Notes under the pieces: generated by a model
Told to the model about the DNA's origin: nothing
Databases searched by the model: none
The model's input: only the letters and a program-made list of their open reading frames with translations
Shown: one piece after another, positions 33,542 to 44,900 of the stretch
How positions within the stretch are numbered: the first letter of the stretch is position 1
Layout: the number at the start of each line of letters is the position of its first letter
Made by a program: the position numbers and the translations under genes
Assembly (NCBI RefSeq): GCF_002804065.1
Contig: NZ_CP024955.1
Span: 2,976,001-3,040,000, forward strand
DNA from: Kyrpidia spormannii
Lineage (GTDB): Bacteria > Bacillota > Bacilli > Kyrpidiales > Kyrpidiaceae
Length of the DNA: 64,000 nucleotides
Direction of reading: 5' to 3'

Positions 33542-34750
33542 TCATCCGCCGATCAACTTCAGTCCCGCCGCCTCCCGAAGGATCTCGGCTTTGTCAGTCC
33601 GCTCCCAGGGCAGGTCCAAATCCGGCCGTCCAAAATGCCCATAAGCCGCCGTCTGTCGGTAGATGGGACGCCTGAGGTTCAATTCCCGGATGATCCCCGC
33701 GGGCCGCAGGTCAAAATACTCCCGAACCAACTGCTCGATGCGCTCTTCGCTGATCCGCCCCGTGCCAAACGTATCCACCATGATGGACACCGGCCGGGCC
33801 ACTCCAATCGCATAGGCCACCTGAACCTCGCACTTGTCCGCCAGCCCTGCCGCCACGATATTTTTCGCCACATACCGGGCCGCGTAAGCCCCGGAGCGAT
33901 CGACTTTGGTGGGGTCTTTCCCCGAAAAAGCCCCGCCGCCGTGCCGGGCATACCCGCCGTAGGTATCGACGATGATCTTTCTCCCGGTTAACCCGGCGTC
34001 CCCCTGGGGGCCGCCAATGACGAACCGCCCGGTGGGATTGATGAAAAACTTTGTGCGGACATCGATCATGTGTCGGGGCACCACCGGATCGATGACGTAC
34101 TCTTTAATGTCTTTTTCGATGGTGTCCAGGCTGACCTTCGGATGATGCTGGGTGGAGATCACGATGGTGTCCACCCGCACGGGCCGCCCGTCCTCGTACT
34201 CGATCGTCACCTGGGTTTTGCCGTCCGGGCGAAGATACGACAAAAGCTTTTCCCGGCGCACCTCGGCCAGGCGCTTTGCCAGCCGATGGGCCAGGGAGAT
34301 GGGGAGCGGCATCAGTTCCTCAGTTTCGTTCACGGCAAATCCGAACATGAGGCCCTGATCCCCGGCCCCGATGGCTTCGATTTCCTCATCGGACATCTCG
34401 CCGGTCCGGGCTTCCAGCGCCCGATTCACCCCCTGGGCGATGTCCGGGGACTGCTCGTCGATGGAGGTGATCACCGCGCAGGTGTCCGCGTCAAAACCAA
34501 ACTTTGCCCGGGTATATCCAATCTCGCGAATGGTTTCGCGGACGATTTTTGGAATATCGACATAACACTCCGTCGTGATCTCTCCGGCGACCAGCACCAG
34601 TCCCGTGGTCACGGACGTTTCGCACGCCACCCGCGCCATCGGATCTTTCGCATAAATCGCATCCAATACCGCATCGGAGATCTGGTCGCACATCTTATCC
34701 GGATGGCCTTCCGTCACGGATTCCGACGTGAACAGGTACCGCCTCGGCAC
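33542..34750 (-). CDS. metK: S-adenosylmethionine synthetase
   Basis: The 402-residue protein has the MetK motifs [35 protein letters not shown] and [19 protein letters not shown]. It makes S-adenosylmethionine from methionine and ATP, the donor used among others by FliB. The start is GTG 34750, since GGAGGAG lies just upstream and the family begins at that residue; ATG 34765 and 34777 are in frame. A strong sigma-A promoter precedes it and a terminator follows, so it is monocistronic. I saw no S-box riboswitch in the short leader. Confidence 0.97.
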   Translation of the reverse strand: MPRRYLFTSESVTEGHPDKMCDQISDAVLDAIYAKDPMARVACETSVTTGLVLVAGEITTECYVDIPKIVRETIREIGYTRAKFGFDADTCAVITSIDEQSPDIAQGVNRALEARTGEMSDEEIEAIGAGDQGLMFGFAVNETEELMPLPISLAHRLAKRLAEVRREKLLSYLRPDGKTQVTIEYEDGRPVRVDTIVISTQHHPKVSLDTIEKDIKEYVIDPVVPRHMIDVRTKFFINPTGRFVIGGPQGDAGLTGRKIIVDTYGGYARHGGGAFSGKDPTKVDRSGAYAARYVAKNIVAAGLADKCEVQVAYAIGVARPVSIMVDTFGTGRISEERIEQLVREYFDLRPAGIIRELNLRRPIYRQTAAYGHFGRPDLDLPWERTDKAEILREAAGLKLIGG

Positions 34751-34809
34751 GTGCCACTCCTCCATTCCTGGGCGCAAATCCGCATCAAACCCGCTGATAA
34801 AACGTAATA

Positions 34810-34838
34810 ATTATAGTATGCGTTCCACCTGGCGTCAA
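34810..34838 (-). promoter_or_regulatory. Sigma-A promoter of metK
   Basis: On the minus strand TTGACG (34838-34833) and TATAAT (34815-34810) are separated by 17 bases. The leader to GTG 34750 is about 50 bases, too short for a SAM riboswitch. Confidence 0.8.
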
Positions 34839-34899
34839 CGGGAAAATCGGCGCCACCCCCGGCACCCATGCGCCTCGGGAGCAACCGAAACGCTGGCGA

Positions 34900-35664
34900 T
34901 CACTTTGGGCCCGGCCCACCCCTCCTCCGCATCGTCAGGGCCGCCCCCAGAGCGAGCAGGGCAAAGTGCGGCAACACCAGCTGCCTGCGAATCCGGGACG
35001 GCTGACGGATCAGCCGGTACAGCCACTCCAGGTGAAGCCGCTGCCAGGCCACAGGAGCCCGCTTGACGGCGCCGCTCCAGACGTCGATGGTGCCGCCGAT
35101 CCCCATCGCCACCCCCACCGGAAGATCCCTGTGCCGAGCGATCCACAGGTCCTGGCGGGGTGCCCCCATCCCGACGAAAAGCAGATGAGGCCGAACTTCG
35201 GCGATTTCCTGAAGGATTTCCTTTTCCCCTTGCTGATCAAAATATCCGTGATGTCCATGCCAGTCCACCTCGGGGTAATGGCGCCTCAATTCTGCCAAAG
35301 CACCGCCCAGAGAAGCGGAAGATGCCCCGAGCAGGTACACCCTCCACTTCCGCTGTCCGGCGAAACCGAGGAGCCGATCGGCCAAATCCGCCCCGGTGAC
35401 CCGCTCGGGGACTGGAGTCCCCAGCCATTTTGACGCCAAAACCACTCCGATCCCGTCTGCCGTGACCAAATCCGCCCGACGCACCACCTGTGCCACCCCG
35501 GGATTCCTCCGGGCCAGCATCACCACCTCGGGGTTGGCGGTCACCACCTGCTTTAAAGGGCCGGCCCCGTTCCATCCATCCACCCACTCGGCGATCCGCT
35601 TGGCCGCCTCTTCCAAGGTCACCGGATCAAAGCCCGTTCCCATCACTACCACCCGCTGCTCCAT
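34900..35664 (-). CDS. WecB/TagA/CpsF-family glycosyltransferase
   Basis: The 254-residue protein has the TagA (PF03808) signature: VVTANPEVVMLARRNPGVAQ, LVTADGIGVVLASKWLGTPV, ADLADRLLGFAGQRKWRVYL and LLFVGMGAPRQDLWIARHRD. It attaches N-acetylmannosamine or a related sugar to a lipid-linked disaccharide in wall teichoic acid or similar polymer synthesis, at the cytoplasmic membrane face. ATG 35664 follows AAAGGGG. It is 25 bases downstream of an LCP-family gene on the same strand. A glycosyltransferase plus LCP ligase pairing fits assembly and attachment of a wall polymer. Confidence 0.9.
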   Translation of the reverse strand: MEQRVVVMGTGFDPVTLEEAAKRIAEWVDGWNGAGPLKQVVTANPEVVMLARRNPGVAQVVRRADLVTADGIGVVLASKWLGTPVPERVTGADLADRLLGFAGQRKWRVYLLGASSASLGGALAELRRHYPEVDWHGHHGYFDQQGEKEILQEIAEVRPHLLFVGMGAPRQDLWIARHRDLPVGVAMGIGGTIDVWSGAVKRAPVAWQRLHLEWLYRLIRQPSRIRRQLVLPHFALLALGAALTMRRRGGPGPK

Positions 35665-35689
35665 GACCCCATGGCGACCCCTTTCCCGT

Positions 35690-36790
35690 TCAACTTCCCG
35701 CCTCCCGGGCCTCGGACCGGGCCAGGGACTGGCGCAAAAGATCGACTTCCCGGCGATCCGGGGTGAGATACCACACCCCATCCCGATTATCCACATAGGA
35801 GACGCCGGTCAGCGCCCGGGTGCGAACTGTCACCTGGTCAAAAGGGTACAGGGCAACGGCCAGATTGACAAGGGCCCTGATGCCAAGATCCGTTTTGATG
35901 TGGTCCCTCCAGGTCATGGCCTCCGCCGCCAGGGCGGGCCACAGTCCAGGGTTTGAACTGCGAAGGAAAAGGGCGTGCACCAACTGCAACTGCCGCCGGA
36001 CCCGGGCCGAGTCCGCCTCGGGATCTCCACGAAACCTCGCGTAATCCAGAGCCCCTTGGCCGTCCAGCCACTGCCGGCCGGGGACGAGATGGATGTGGGT
36101 TCCGTCTTCGGGGTCATCGTAATCCATCGCTTTTTCGATATCCACCGGCACCCCGCCAATGCGGTTTACAAGCCGCCGGAACCCTTCAAAATCCACCGTC
36201 ACCCAGTGGTCGATGGGAACGCCCAACCAGGTTTCCAGAGAGGATTTTAGAAGAGGAATCCCGCCATAAGCGGCGGCGTGGTTAATCTTCGTAAAGCCCA
36301 CCCCGGGAATCGCCACCCGGGCGTCCCGGGGAATCGAATACAAAAGAACTTCCCGCCGGGCAGGCCGAACTCCCGCGAGGATGATGGTGTCCGACCGGCC
36401 GATCTCTTTCCCCCGCCGATCGACGCCAACGAGAAGCACGTTCATGTTTGGCAGGACGGCTCCGGGGCTTGGCCCAGTCGAAAACGGCCCAGTCCCGGGG
36501 GGAGAGGTCCGGGGGTCGGGAGCGAGGGGATCCGGGTTCCCGGAAGAGCTTGGGGTTTGCTCCGACATCGGGGGCTGGGACCCGGAGGCGATCCCGTTCC
36601 CCCCGGCGCCGTCCCCGGACCCCACCCGCCCAATCCACGGAAGGGCCCAGGGGTGTACCCCTGTATGTCCCGGGACATCGAGGAGACGACCCGGGTGGTT
36701 GATGAGACCTGACCGAAGTCCTGCCGGAAGCAGGACGACGCCGATCAACACCCCAAAAAAGACAAAAAGCATGCGTCTTCCTTTTCCCAT
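35690..36790 (-). CDS. LytR-CpsA-Psr (LCP) family wall-polymer ligase
   Basis: The 366-residue protein has an N-terminal membrane anchor (MLFVFFGVLIGVVLLPAGLR), a Pro/Gly-rich linker, then the LCP core: LLVGVDRRGKEIGRSDTIIL, LLYSIPRDARVAIPG, FTKINHAAAYGG, GIPLLKSSLETWLGVPIDHW, LDYARFRGDPEADSARVRRQ. LCP enzymes transfer undecaprenyl-linked polymers to peptidoglycan outside the membrane. ATG 36790 follows GGAGGTGG. It is upstream of the TagA gene. Confidence 0.93.
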   Translation of the reverse strand: MGKGRRMLFVFFGVLIGVVLLPAGLRSGLINHPGRLLDVPGHTGVHPWALPWIGRVGSGDGAGGNGIASGSQPPMSEQTPSSSGNPDPLAPDPRTSPPGTGPFSTGPSPGAVLPNMNVLLVGVDRRGKEIGRSDTIILAGVRPARREVLLYSIPRDARVAIPGVGFTKINHAAAYGGIPLLKSSLETWLGVPIDHWVTVDFEGFRRLVNRIGGVPVDIEKAMDYDDPEDGTHIHLVPGRQWLDGQGALDYARFRGDPEADSARVRRQLQLVHALFLRSSNPGLWPALAAEAMTWRDHIKTDLGIRALVNLAVALYPFDQVTVRTRALTGVSYVDNRDGVWYLTPDRREVDLLRQSLARSEAREAGS

Positions 36791-36973
36791 CGGCCCACCT
36801 CCCCCCAGGATCGTCCTAGGGCTAGTATGCGCCGAAGCGGGCAAAAGGGGTCTCTGCAGTCATGGGACGAGCACGCAAACTACGCCAACCCTATCCGCTA
36901 TAATGGAAGAAAAGCAAACCGAGCTGGCAGCTGCTGATGTTCAGCGGATAGCACGGAGAGGGAGAGGGGACCC

Positions 36974-38071
36974 ATGCACCGGAGACGCAGTTCAGGGGCC
37001 AAGCACCATCAGGATGGTAAAGCGGGCAAAAAGGTGACCGGGGGGAGGGAGGTGCACTCTCCAAGAGGGACGGCTCAGATACGGAGGGGGTTGGTCCTGT
37101 GGGGATTCTCGTTGGCCGTCACCCTGACGGGTTGCACCATGTCTGCGGCAGGACCCGCGCCTTCCGACCACCCTTCCCAGGTCTTGCCGACCCCGGGGCC
37201 GCCCCACCTCCCTGTTTCCCAAATTACCCGGGGCGGACAAGCGGAGAGTCAAGCGGCAGGCACGTGGCCAGATACCGGCTCGTTGAGAGGGGAGGCGGCT
37301 ACTCCCGATCCCCTAGGTGGGTTAACGGATGCTGTATTGAGCCGGGTGAAAGATTCCGGGGTCCTGGTTCCCATCCTGATGTATCATTCGATCTCCCACA
37401 ACCCGGGGAACCGCCTCTGCGTCGATCCGGCCACTTTCGCGCAACAGATGGAATGGCTCACCCAAAATGGATACACAGCGGTAACCTTGGCCGATCTCCT
37501 CAAAGCGTGGACCGGTCGAGAGGTTTTGCCCGCTAAGCCCGTGGTGATCACCTTTGACGACGGGTACAAAGATGTCATGACCGCCGCTTACCCGGTCTTA
37601 AAAAAGCTTGGCCTCCGGGCCACAGTTTTTGTGATCACCGGTTCCGTGGGGAAACCGAATTACGTCTCCTGGGAAGATCTTGAGTCCGGGGAGCGGGAGG
37701 GAATCTTTGACGTGGAGTCCCATACCGTTCATCACCTGAATCTGGCTTCCTTGCCAAAGCCTTTGGCAATTCAGGAATTGCGGACATCCAAGGTGGCAAT
37801 TGAAGAACGTTTACATAAACCTGTGTATGCATTATGTTACCCGGCCGGGAGCTACGACCCGGCGGTGGAGAAGGATGCGGAGGAAACGGGGTACTTGGTC
37901 GCTGTAACCACCCGTCCAGGCCCCGCCTCTCTGTCCCAGGGCCGTTATGCACTTCACCGCCTGAGAATCTCTGGGGGAGAGAGGTTGACGAATTTCGCAG
38001 CGGCGCTTCGGTCCCTGGACATAAAAACCGCCACCGGGCCAGGGGTGGCCGGGCGGGTGACCCAACCATAA
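36974..38071 (+). CDS. Polysaccharide deacetylase lipoprotein
   Basis: The 365-residue protein has a basic start then a lipobox (LAVTLTGC), so it is probably a membrane-anchored lipoprotein. The NodB homology domain runs from about residue 135: VPILMYHSISHNPGNRLC, VVITFDDGYKDVMTAAYPVL (metal Asp), TVFVITGSVGKPNYVSWEDL, FDVESHTVHHLNLASL (His-x3-His) and ALCYPAGSYDPAVEKDAEET. It removes N-acetyl groups from a polysaccharide such as peptidoglycan. ATG 36974 follows GAGAGGGG. It is convergent with the following gene. Confidence 0.9.
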   Translation: MHRRRSSGAKHHQDGKAGKKVTGGREVHSPRGTAQIRRGLVLWGFSLAVTLTGCTMSAAGPAPSDHPSQVLPTPGPPHLPVSQITRGGQAESQAAGTWPDTGSLRGEAATPDPLGGLTDAVLSRVKDSGVLVPILMYHSISHNPGNRLCVDPATFAQQMEWLTQNGYTAVTLADLLKAWTGREVLPAKPVVITFDDGYKDVMTAAYPVLKKLGLRATVFVITGSVGKPNYVSWEDLESGEREGIFDVESHTVHHLNLASLPKPLAIQELRTSKVAIEERLHKPVYALCYPAGSYDPAVEKDAEETGYLVAVTTRPGPASLSQGRYALHRLRISGGERLTNFAAALRSLDIKTATGPGVAGRVTQP

Positions 38072-38123
38072 CGCCGGGCGGCGCCAGGCTGAACGCCGAG
38101 TGCCGCCCCGTTCGATCGGCCTG

Positions 38124-40019
38124 TTAGGAGGATCCTTTGGATGGCAGGCCGGACTGGATGTCTTGAAGCTGAACACCGAGGATCGTATCGGTTTGACTGA
38201 AGGAGGGGACATCGCCGATCGTCCGGCTCCAGGCGTTTTGGTAAAAATATCTGCCAAAAGCGTAGGAAACCGCAAACCCGCCCTCCTGTCCCACGCCGCC
38301 AGGGCCGGTGCCGTCGGGCTGCACCCCGATGAACATGGTGTTCGGGTCAGCACCGGCCACGGTGTAAAAGATTTGGCTATTCCCCAGGCCGCTGATGGTG
38401 CCATCCGATGTCACAGTCACCTGGTAGCTCCCCGGAGTCACCCGGGATTTATCCCAGACATCCGTTCCCTTTGGCAACACCCCCAGGCTTCCGGAGAAGC
38501 CGGGGAGAACGTTCAAGACCACCGTGACGCCCGGGTCGGGCTGGCTGGCCTCCTGGTCCAGGCGGCGATCCATCTCGTCGCTGAACGCGCTTTCCGTCTG
38601 CCCGAAAACCCGGGAAAAAGCCACCTGTTCGGGAGTGCCGTTTTTCACTGCCGTCAAATACTCCCGCACCCGATCCCAGTGGCCCTGGGCCAGGTGTTCC
38701 AATGCCACGTACCCCTGCCATTCGGGATTGTAGGCCGGGGTGTGCAAGATCAAGTCTTCGGTAATCCCCGTCAGCGGCCCCAGGAGGCCCTTCTGCCGAC
38801 CGTCGATGATCGCCGCTTCGATGCGCTTTTTCCACCCGTCAAGCACTACCGGTGCCTGGAACTTCCCTTGGGCGGCGAGACCCTCGTGCCAGGCCAGCCC
38901 TTCGTTGAACCACACGGGGATCCGATTCCCCAGGCCATTTTGATCCAGGTAGACGTGAGTCAGTTCATGGGCGAGCACATTGGCGATCTGGGCGTCGTCC
39001 GCCACGACATAGAGAGGCAGGTAAATTTCGTTGCCAAAAGCTGCCCCGCTGGTGATATCCGAAAAGGTCTCCACCTGATCGGGACTCATCCCGGCGGCGG
39101 CCAGGGCTTTGCTAAACCCGTCCTTCGTGATCACCAAATGGATGTGCACCGGTTGAGTGAAGTCCCCGGGGAGATCTTGGCGCAGCCGATCATAAATGCC
39201 CGCATCCTGGATCAAGGCCCGGATCTTGTTCACTTGACCGATCGTCACTCCGGGCTCGGCGCTTTGTACATCGATCAAGTTCGCCACGACGTCCGGATTC
39301 GGACTGTCGGCACCCGGTCCGCCCCCGGCTGTGGGAACCCCGCTTTGGCCAGGAGTGGGGGTTTGGCCCGAAGTGCCACTCTGGCCGGGACTGCTGCTTT
39401 GGCCGGGGTTGCCGTTTTGACCAGGACCGCCGCTTTGACCAGAGGTGCCACTTTGGCCAGGGCTGCCCGTCTGACCGGAAGTCCCGGTCTGTCCGGCGTT
39501 GCCCGTCTGCGGGGAGCCACCTGTTCCCGAAGATGGCGGGGTCACAATGAACACCGCCTGTTGAACCCCGTCCCAGTTCACCTGTTCTCCCAACGCCTCG
39601 GCCACCGCCCGCAGAGGTACCATCGTCCGGTCCCTCACCAGCTCCGCGGGGACGTCGAGGCGAACTTCCGAGCCATCTTTGTACAACACATTGCGGCCGA
39701 TCGGAATCTCAATATGCACCGGGCCGCGATCAACGGTCGCGGTCTTCTGCCTTTCATTCCACGAGACGGAAGCGCCGAGACTTTCCGCCACCGCTCGCAC
39801 CGGAACCATAACCCGGTCGCGGACTATGTATGGGGGAACGTCGTTCGTCAACCGCTTACCGTCCACGTACAACGCCGGATGATCGGCGGCCGCCTGGGAC
39901 ACGCCCGGACTTATCAGACATGACCCCAGAACGAGCAACGGCGCAACCGCCCACCCAGGTCGGCGCACCTTCCCGGTGAGGCCATTGCGGCGCCCGGTCC
40001 ACCGCGAGCTGATTTGCAC
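38124..40019 (-). CDS. Secreted protein: two stalk-type domains, Gly-Gln linker, MA-type metalloprotease
   Basis: The 631-residue protein has a signal peptide (about residues 1-43), then two copper-amine-oxidase-N-like stalk domains (ALYVDGKRLTNDVPPYIVRD, VMVPVRAVAESLGASVSWN; repeated VRDRTMVPLRAVAEALGEQV). A low-complexity linker of GQSG/GQTG-type units follows (about 165-225). The protease domain carries the zinc motif in NVLAHELTHVYLDQNG and PVWFNEGLAWHEG with the third ligand Glu region. The linker resembles a flexible wall spacer. No cell-wall LPxTG is seen. It may act on the envelope or be a spore-coat factor. Confidence 0.85.
   Translation of the reverse strand: MQISSRWTGRRNGLTGKVRRPGWAVAPLLVLGSCLISPGVSQAAADHPALYVDGKRLTNDVPPYIVRDRVMVPVRAVAESLGASVSWNERQKTATVDRGPVHIEIPIGRNVLYKDGSEVRLDVPAELVRDRTMVPLRAVAEALGEQVNWDGVQQAVFIVTPPSSGTGGSPQTGNAGQTGTSGQTGSPGQSGTSGQSGGPGQNGNPGQSSSPGQSGTSGQTPTPGQSGVPTAGGGPGADSPNPDVVANLIDVQSAEPGVTIGQVNKIRALIQDAGIYDRLRQDLPGDFTQPVHIHLVITKDGFSKALAAAGMSPDQVETFSDITSGAAFGNEIYLPLYVVADDAQIANVLAHELTHVYLDQNGLGNRIPVWFNEGLAWHEGLAAQGKFQAPVVLDGWKKRIEAAIIDGRQKGLLGPLTGITEDLILHTPAYNPEWQGYVALEHLAQGHWDRVREYLTAVKNGTPEQVAFSRVFGQTESAFSDEMDRRLDQEASQPDPGVTVVLNVLPGFSGSLGVLPKGTDVWDKSRVTPGSYQVTVTSDGTISGLGNSQIFYTVAGADPNTMFIGVQPDGTGPGGVGQEGGFAVSYAFGRYFYQNAWSRTIGDVPSFSQTDTILGVQLQDIQSGLPSKGSS
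39330..39535 (-). repeat. Tandem Gly-x-x-Gly-Gln coding repeat
   Basis: About ten imperfect 18-base units encode (G/S)(x)(x)GQ(S/T/N) within the protein above. The repetition is in DNA and protein, so copy number is likely to vary between strains by slippage. Confidence 0.7.
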
Positions 40020-40188
40020 GAAGGACCCTCCTCCTCTCCCTTTTTCATCCTAACGGATTTCTTCCAACCGCACAACTGCCGACGGAAAACAATGGATGAG
40101 GCGGTGCAGGGAACCGTCTGGAGGCGGACGAATTTTGTGAAACAGACATCTGGCGATCAATAGGCCGCAAGATAGGAGGGACAAGTAG

Positions 40189-41880
40189 GTGAAAATTCGT
40201 TCAAAGCTCGCAGTGGGATTCTCGGTCTTATTGGTGCTTATGGTGGTTCAGGCGGTGATGGCGTATATCCAGCTCAATCTGATGCGAAACAATCACCAGT
40301 TTGTGGTAAACAATTCGATTCCCGTGATTCAGGCGACAAACAACCTTATGGTCGACCTGCTCAACGAAGAAACGGGAACCCGGGGATTCCTCCTCACCGG
40401 AGATCAGTATTTCCTGCAGCCGTATCTCAGTGGCCGCGATCAACTCAAAAAAGACCTCGAGTATCTCCAGTCGCACAGCGATGCGTACCCCAAACTGAAA
40501 GAACTGTTGAATGCCGAAGCCGTCCCGAAGATCAACCGGGTTCAGGATTATTTTCAACAAGAGATCGACCTGGCCAAAGCGGGGAAGATGGACGAGGCCC
40601 GGGCCAACTTCGCCGGCGGGAAAGTGTACATGGATGATTTTCGCGCCACCTACGCCGATATTGCGAATGAGATTCAAAATGTGCTGGACAATGCAGCCGC
40701 TAAAGTGGAAAAAGCGTACCTGCAGGAACGGTTGGTTCTCGGCGTGCTCTCCGCAGCCTCCATTGTCATCGCCATTGCCTTTGCAGTGGGCACTGCAGCG
40801 AACATCGTGGTGCCCATTCAACGGGTCAGCACCCGGATGAAGGAAATGGCGCTGCAGGGCGGGGATCTCACCCAGCGCATCGAGGTCAAGGGCAAGGACG
40901 AGGTGGCTGACTTGGCCCGTTCTTTCAACCAGATGCTGGACAGTATCCAGGACATCCTGCGCCAGGTTCTGGCCAGCACCGAGCAGGTGGCGGCGACCTC
41001 GGAACAATTGACCGCGGGAGCCGAACAGGTGGGCCAAGGAGCGACGGAGATTTCGAACTCCATCCAGGCCATCGCCGAGGGGGCGGACGTACAGCTTCAG
41101 GCGATCCGCCAAGCGTCCGAAACCATGCGCCAGATGACGGCAGGCGTACAACAGGCGGCGGAATCGGCGCAGAATGTGACGGTGCTGGCGGCGGGCTCCG
41201 CCGAAGCGGCCGAAGGCGGCCGGGCGATGGTGAAACAGATCACCGAGCAGATGGAACACATCGAGGAAGCGGTGAGCCGGACGGCCCAGGCGGTCCACGA
41301 CCTGGACGAGCATTCGGCGAAGATCGGTTCCATCGTGGAGGTCATTCAGAGTTTGGCGGAACAGACGAACCTGCTGGCCCTGAACGCGGCGATCGAGGCA
41401 GCCCGGGCAGGAGATCAGGGCAGGGGCTTTGCCGTGGTGGCCGGGGAGATTCGCAAGCTGGCCGAGCAATCATCGTCGGCAGCGGGAGAGATCAAAGCCC
41501 TCATTGACACGATCCAGGCCCACCAGGCCGAGGCGGTCGCCGCCATGGAGCGGGGGACGGACAGCGTGGCCACGGGCACTCGCACCGTGGAGCAGGCCGG
41601 GGAGACCTTCACGAGCATTCTTGAGAATGTACAAGGGGTCACGAACCGCATCCAGGACATGTCGGCCATTGTGGAGGAGCTCTCCGCCGGTACCGATCAG
41701 ATCCTGCACGGTTCATCCGAGATCGTCACCACCGCCCAGAAGACCGCGGGAGAAGTTCAGACCGTATCGGCGGCGGTCGAGGAACAGACGGCCTCCATCG
41801 AGGAAATCACCGCCTCCGCCAAGGCCCTGGCCGGCATGGCGGAGGAGTTGTTGCAGGTGGTCCGCCGGTTTAAGGTGTGA
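40189..41880 (+). CDS. Methyl-accepting chemotaxis protein with CHASE3-type sensor
   Basis: The 563-residue receptor has a first membrane segment (about 8-26), a periplasmic CHASE3-like helical domain ([20 protein letters not shown], the CHASE3 hallmark), a second membrane segment (about 180-205), a HAMP domain ([20 protein letters not shown]) and a cytoplasmic signalling domain with the hairpin tip [20 protein letters not shown]. It transmits an extracellular signal to CheA-CheW. GTG 40189 follows AGGAGGG. I did not find a clear sigma-D promoter, although MCP genes often use one. A terminator follows at 41907-41950. Confidence 0.92.
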   Translation: MKIRSKLAVGFSVLLVLMVVQAVMAYIQLNLMRNNHQFVVNNSIPVIQATNNLMVDLLNEETGTRGFLLTGDQYFLQPYLSGRDQLKKDLEYLQSHSDAYPKLKELLNAEAVPKINRVQDYFQQEIDLAKAGKMDEARANFAGGKVYMDDFRATYADIANEIQNVLDNAAAKVEKAYLQERLVLGVLSAASIVIAIAFAVGTAANIVVPIQRVSTRMKEMALQGGDLTQRIEVKGKDEVADLARSFNQMLDSIQDILRQVLASTEQVAATSEQLTAGAEQVGQGATEISNSIQAIAEGADVQLQAIRQASETMRQMTAGVQQAAESAQNVTVLAAGSAEAAEGGRAMVKQITEQMEHIEEAVSRTAQAVHDLDEHSAKIGSIVEVIQSLAEQTNLLALNAAIEAARAGDQGRGFAVVAGEIRKLAEQSSSAAGEIKALIDTIQAHQAEAVAAMERGTDSVATGTRTVEQAGETFTSILENVQGVTNRIQDMSAIVEELSAGTDQILHGSSEIVTTAQKTAGEVQTVSAAVEEQTASIEEITASAKALAGMAEELLQVVRRFKV

Positions 41881-41906
41881 CCAAGTGGGTCCGAAGGGCC
41901 TGCAAG

Positions 41907-41950
41907 AAAGGCTGTCCCCGGCGGCTTGACCGCCCGAGGACAGCCTTTTT
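41907..41950. terminator. Bidirectional terminator between MCP and SLH genes
   Basis: AAAGGCTGTCC (41907-41917) pairs with GGACAGCCTTT (41938-41948), followed by T-rich sequence on both strands, so it can end the MCP (+) and the SLH-protein (-) transcripts. Confidence 0.8.
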
Positions 41951-41979
41951 GCTTCCGTCACCCTGCAGACTCAGGGGGG

Positions 41980-44900
41980 TTACAGCTTTTTCAGTTGCTT
42001 CATCACGTTATAAGCGATGGCCGCCGCTTCCGCCCGGGTGAGCTGGCTGTTCGGGTTAAAATACATCACCGGTTTGCTCCCTCGGCCCGTGGTGACCGAC
42101 CCCGGGGCTGGGGACCCCTCCATAATCTTTTTCTGGCTCACGGCGAGCACCGCCGGCGCCGCGTAGAGGTCCACCGAATTGGCATCGCCGTACAACCGGG
42201 ACAGGGCAGCTTTCGCCGACACGCCATCGGTCATCTTGAGGTTCATCGCCGCCGCGATCATCGTCGCCGCCTCCTGACGGCTCAGCGGGTCACCAGGCCG
42301 GAAAATGTTCGGCCCCGCGCCGTGAACAATGCCTTTTCGCGCGGCGGTCTCGATGTACCGGTAGTCATACAGGCCCCCCGTGGCCTGGCCCACGTCAATA
42401 AACAGGCGGTGATTGGGATCGTAATCCAGCGGGAGCCCCAGCATCTTGACCACCATGGTTGTGAACTCACCCCGGGTGATCGGCACGTCAGGATTAAAGG
42501 CGTCCACCAAGGCGGGGTCGTTGGTCATGATTCCTTTTGAATACATGGTTTCGAGGTAATCCTTGGCCCAGGGATGGGACGCCACGTCCTGATAGGAGTA
42601 AACCTCCTTGGCCACCACGTAGTACCCAAAATGCCGGAAGGGCACGGAAATGGTGTGGCTGGAGAGGTTCACGACCCCTCCGATGTTCCGCCAGGGATTG
42701 GACGAGATGCCGTTTTGCACCGCGCTCATGTCCAGATAAAAGACTGTGAGCCGCCCGGCCTCCTGATTGCGGATGAGCGGGTCATAGGCCAGGGTCAACG
42801 TTCCTTCTTTCGTGGGCTGCATCCAATCGTTCGCTCCGCCGTTGGGTCCCCCCCGCTGGACAAACCCGTTGCCTGCGTTGAAGGGATCGATCCCGCCGGC
42901 GGGCACAAAGGGTGGCAATCCCAAGTCTTCTGTGTTGAAGTTTTTGGGGCCAGCGTCGATCCAGTACACCGGACTCGCCACCGCCCAGCCCCCGGCGGGC
43001 AGTTGATCCGGGACTTTCGCGAAAGGATTCCCGTTTGACGAAGCGTTCGGACCGATAATGGAGCCGGTTTGGGGGTCGGCGATGCCAAACAGGAGATACC
43101 GGTCGTTGGTCGCCCCGTCCCCGGGCATGATCTCGCTCCCTTCGGCCACCGCATTGGCCAGCATCGTGTTTCTGGGGAATTTCAAAGACACCTGTTTGTC
43201 AAATACGCTGATGGAGGTAGATTTGCCAAAATAGGCTTTCGCCTGGCCGTAGGTGAGGGCCTGGTCCAGATTATTGACCAACAAGGTGCCCTTCTCGTTC
43301 GCCGAACCCGACTGAACGGTGAAAGCAATTTTGTTCAATCCGGTCTTGAGATTCTGCAGCTCCACCCCGTAATACCACTGGCTTCCGTCCGCACCGGGCG
43401 GATTCTTCCACTGTACCGCCTGCTGGCGATTGATCGTTACCGCGTCCGCCGGCGACGGGGTGGCAATGATCACATCCAGGAAGTTCTGATTGACTTGAAC
43501 CGGTTGGGTAAGATCCACGGGATCGCCCAAGGGCTTGTTCGGAGTGGACCCGGGCCCGTTAAAGAGATAAACCTGGTAGGGTTTAAGTTGGTTAGCCACA
43601 AGTAAAGTCTGCGTCACCTGCTGACCAATGGCGTGCCCATCCGCTGAGATGGAGTACGCCGTGACTTTAAAGCTGGTGGTCTGATTGGCGGGCATGGCGA
43701 CCCCCAGCCAGTTCCCATTGCCCGAATCCCGGCTCGAAATCCGCAGGCTCATCGTGCCGGTATTGTCCACGGAAATCTCGCGAACGACATCCCCTTGGTA
43801 ATACCAAGTGAGCCCATTCAACGAAGATGACGTGTAACCGGTCTGGTTCGGGTTATTGGTGGACAGCGTGGTCAGCAACTGTCCATTTTTATACAGATCG
43901 ATGCGGTTGACCTGGTTGGGGCCGATCCCCACAGGGCCGACCTTCAGTTCCAGATCCACCCGCTGGGAGGACGTGCTATAAGTATTCGTTGTGGCATCAT
44001 AAGGAAGAACGGTCCCGTCGGCCGGGGATACCGCCTGAAAACCGGTGATCGCCAAATTCGACGGGCTCGCCTTGTAAATGGTCAAGGTGGAAGTCACCCG
44101 AACGTGACTGGTCGGGTCCTCCGCGCTGAACGTGAAGGTATTGGCTCCCTCGCTCAGTTGAACATTGCCCACCTGATACGTGTTTCCGGACTGGGAGAGC
44201 GCCAAGTTCAGCCCGTTCACGGAGCCGGACACCTGGGGCATCTGGCTGAAGTTGATCGGTGTCACCGTTACCGAGACGGGATCGCCTTTTTGGACCACCG
44301 CGCCGTCCGAGAGGGTCTGGCCGGCCTGCTTTACTTCCACCTGGAGCATGGGCGAGAGCTGCACCACCGTGTGCAGGACAAAATCCTGGGGCACACCGGG
44401 CATGGAGATGACCAGGTTATAGTCCCCGGAGGGCAGAACGCCGGAGCCGAATTCGATCACCGCGGTGTTCGGCTGTCCGGATAACGTCCCGATTGTGGCG
44501 GACACGTTGTTCGCAATCACGTTGCCTTGAGCATCCTTGGCTTGGATCTTTATTTGGCTAAAATCGGGGGTCCCGGTGAAGTTGTTCAAAGACAGCGCCA
44601 AGTCGACAGGCGCCTGGGAGACGGTCCAAGGATCGGCGACAGGCATCGACTGGGCGGCCTGAACGGTGCTACCCGCCCAAGTCACTCCGAACAATTGCGC
44701 CGGATTACCCCAGTATGGTTGAGTGGTGTCCACGTAGGTGAACGCATAGTCGCCGACCGCAGTCTGGTTGGTCGTCCCGTTTACCGTCACCCGCAACTGG
44801 AGAGTGTGATCCGGCGCTGACCCCGGGAGGGTCGAAAGGGGTAGACTCCAGCCCCACACCTGAAGGGGGCTAGAAGCGCCCCACTGGGTCATCTCTTTGA

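Noticed and set aside
34751-34850. SAM (S-box) riboswitch upstream of metK
   Set aside because: The leader is only about 50 bases after the promoter and shows no S-box stems.
38100-39923. 607-codon plus-strand frame opposite the stalk-protease gene
   Set aside because: Antisense to a gene with signal peptide, stalk repeats and HELTH motif; no family match and no ribosome site.
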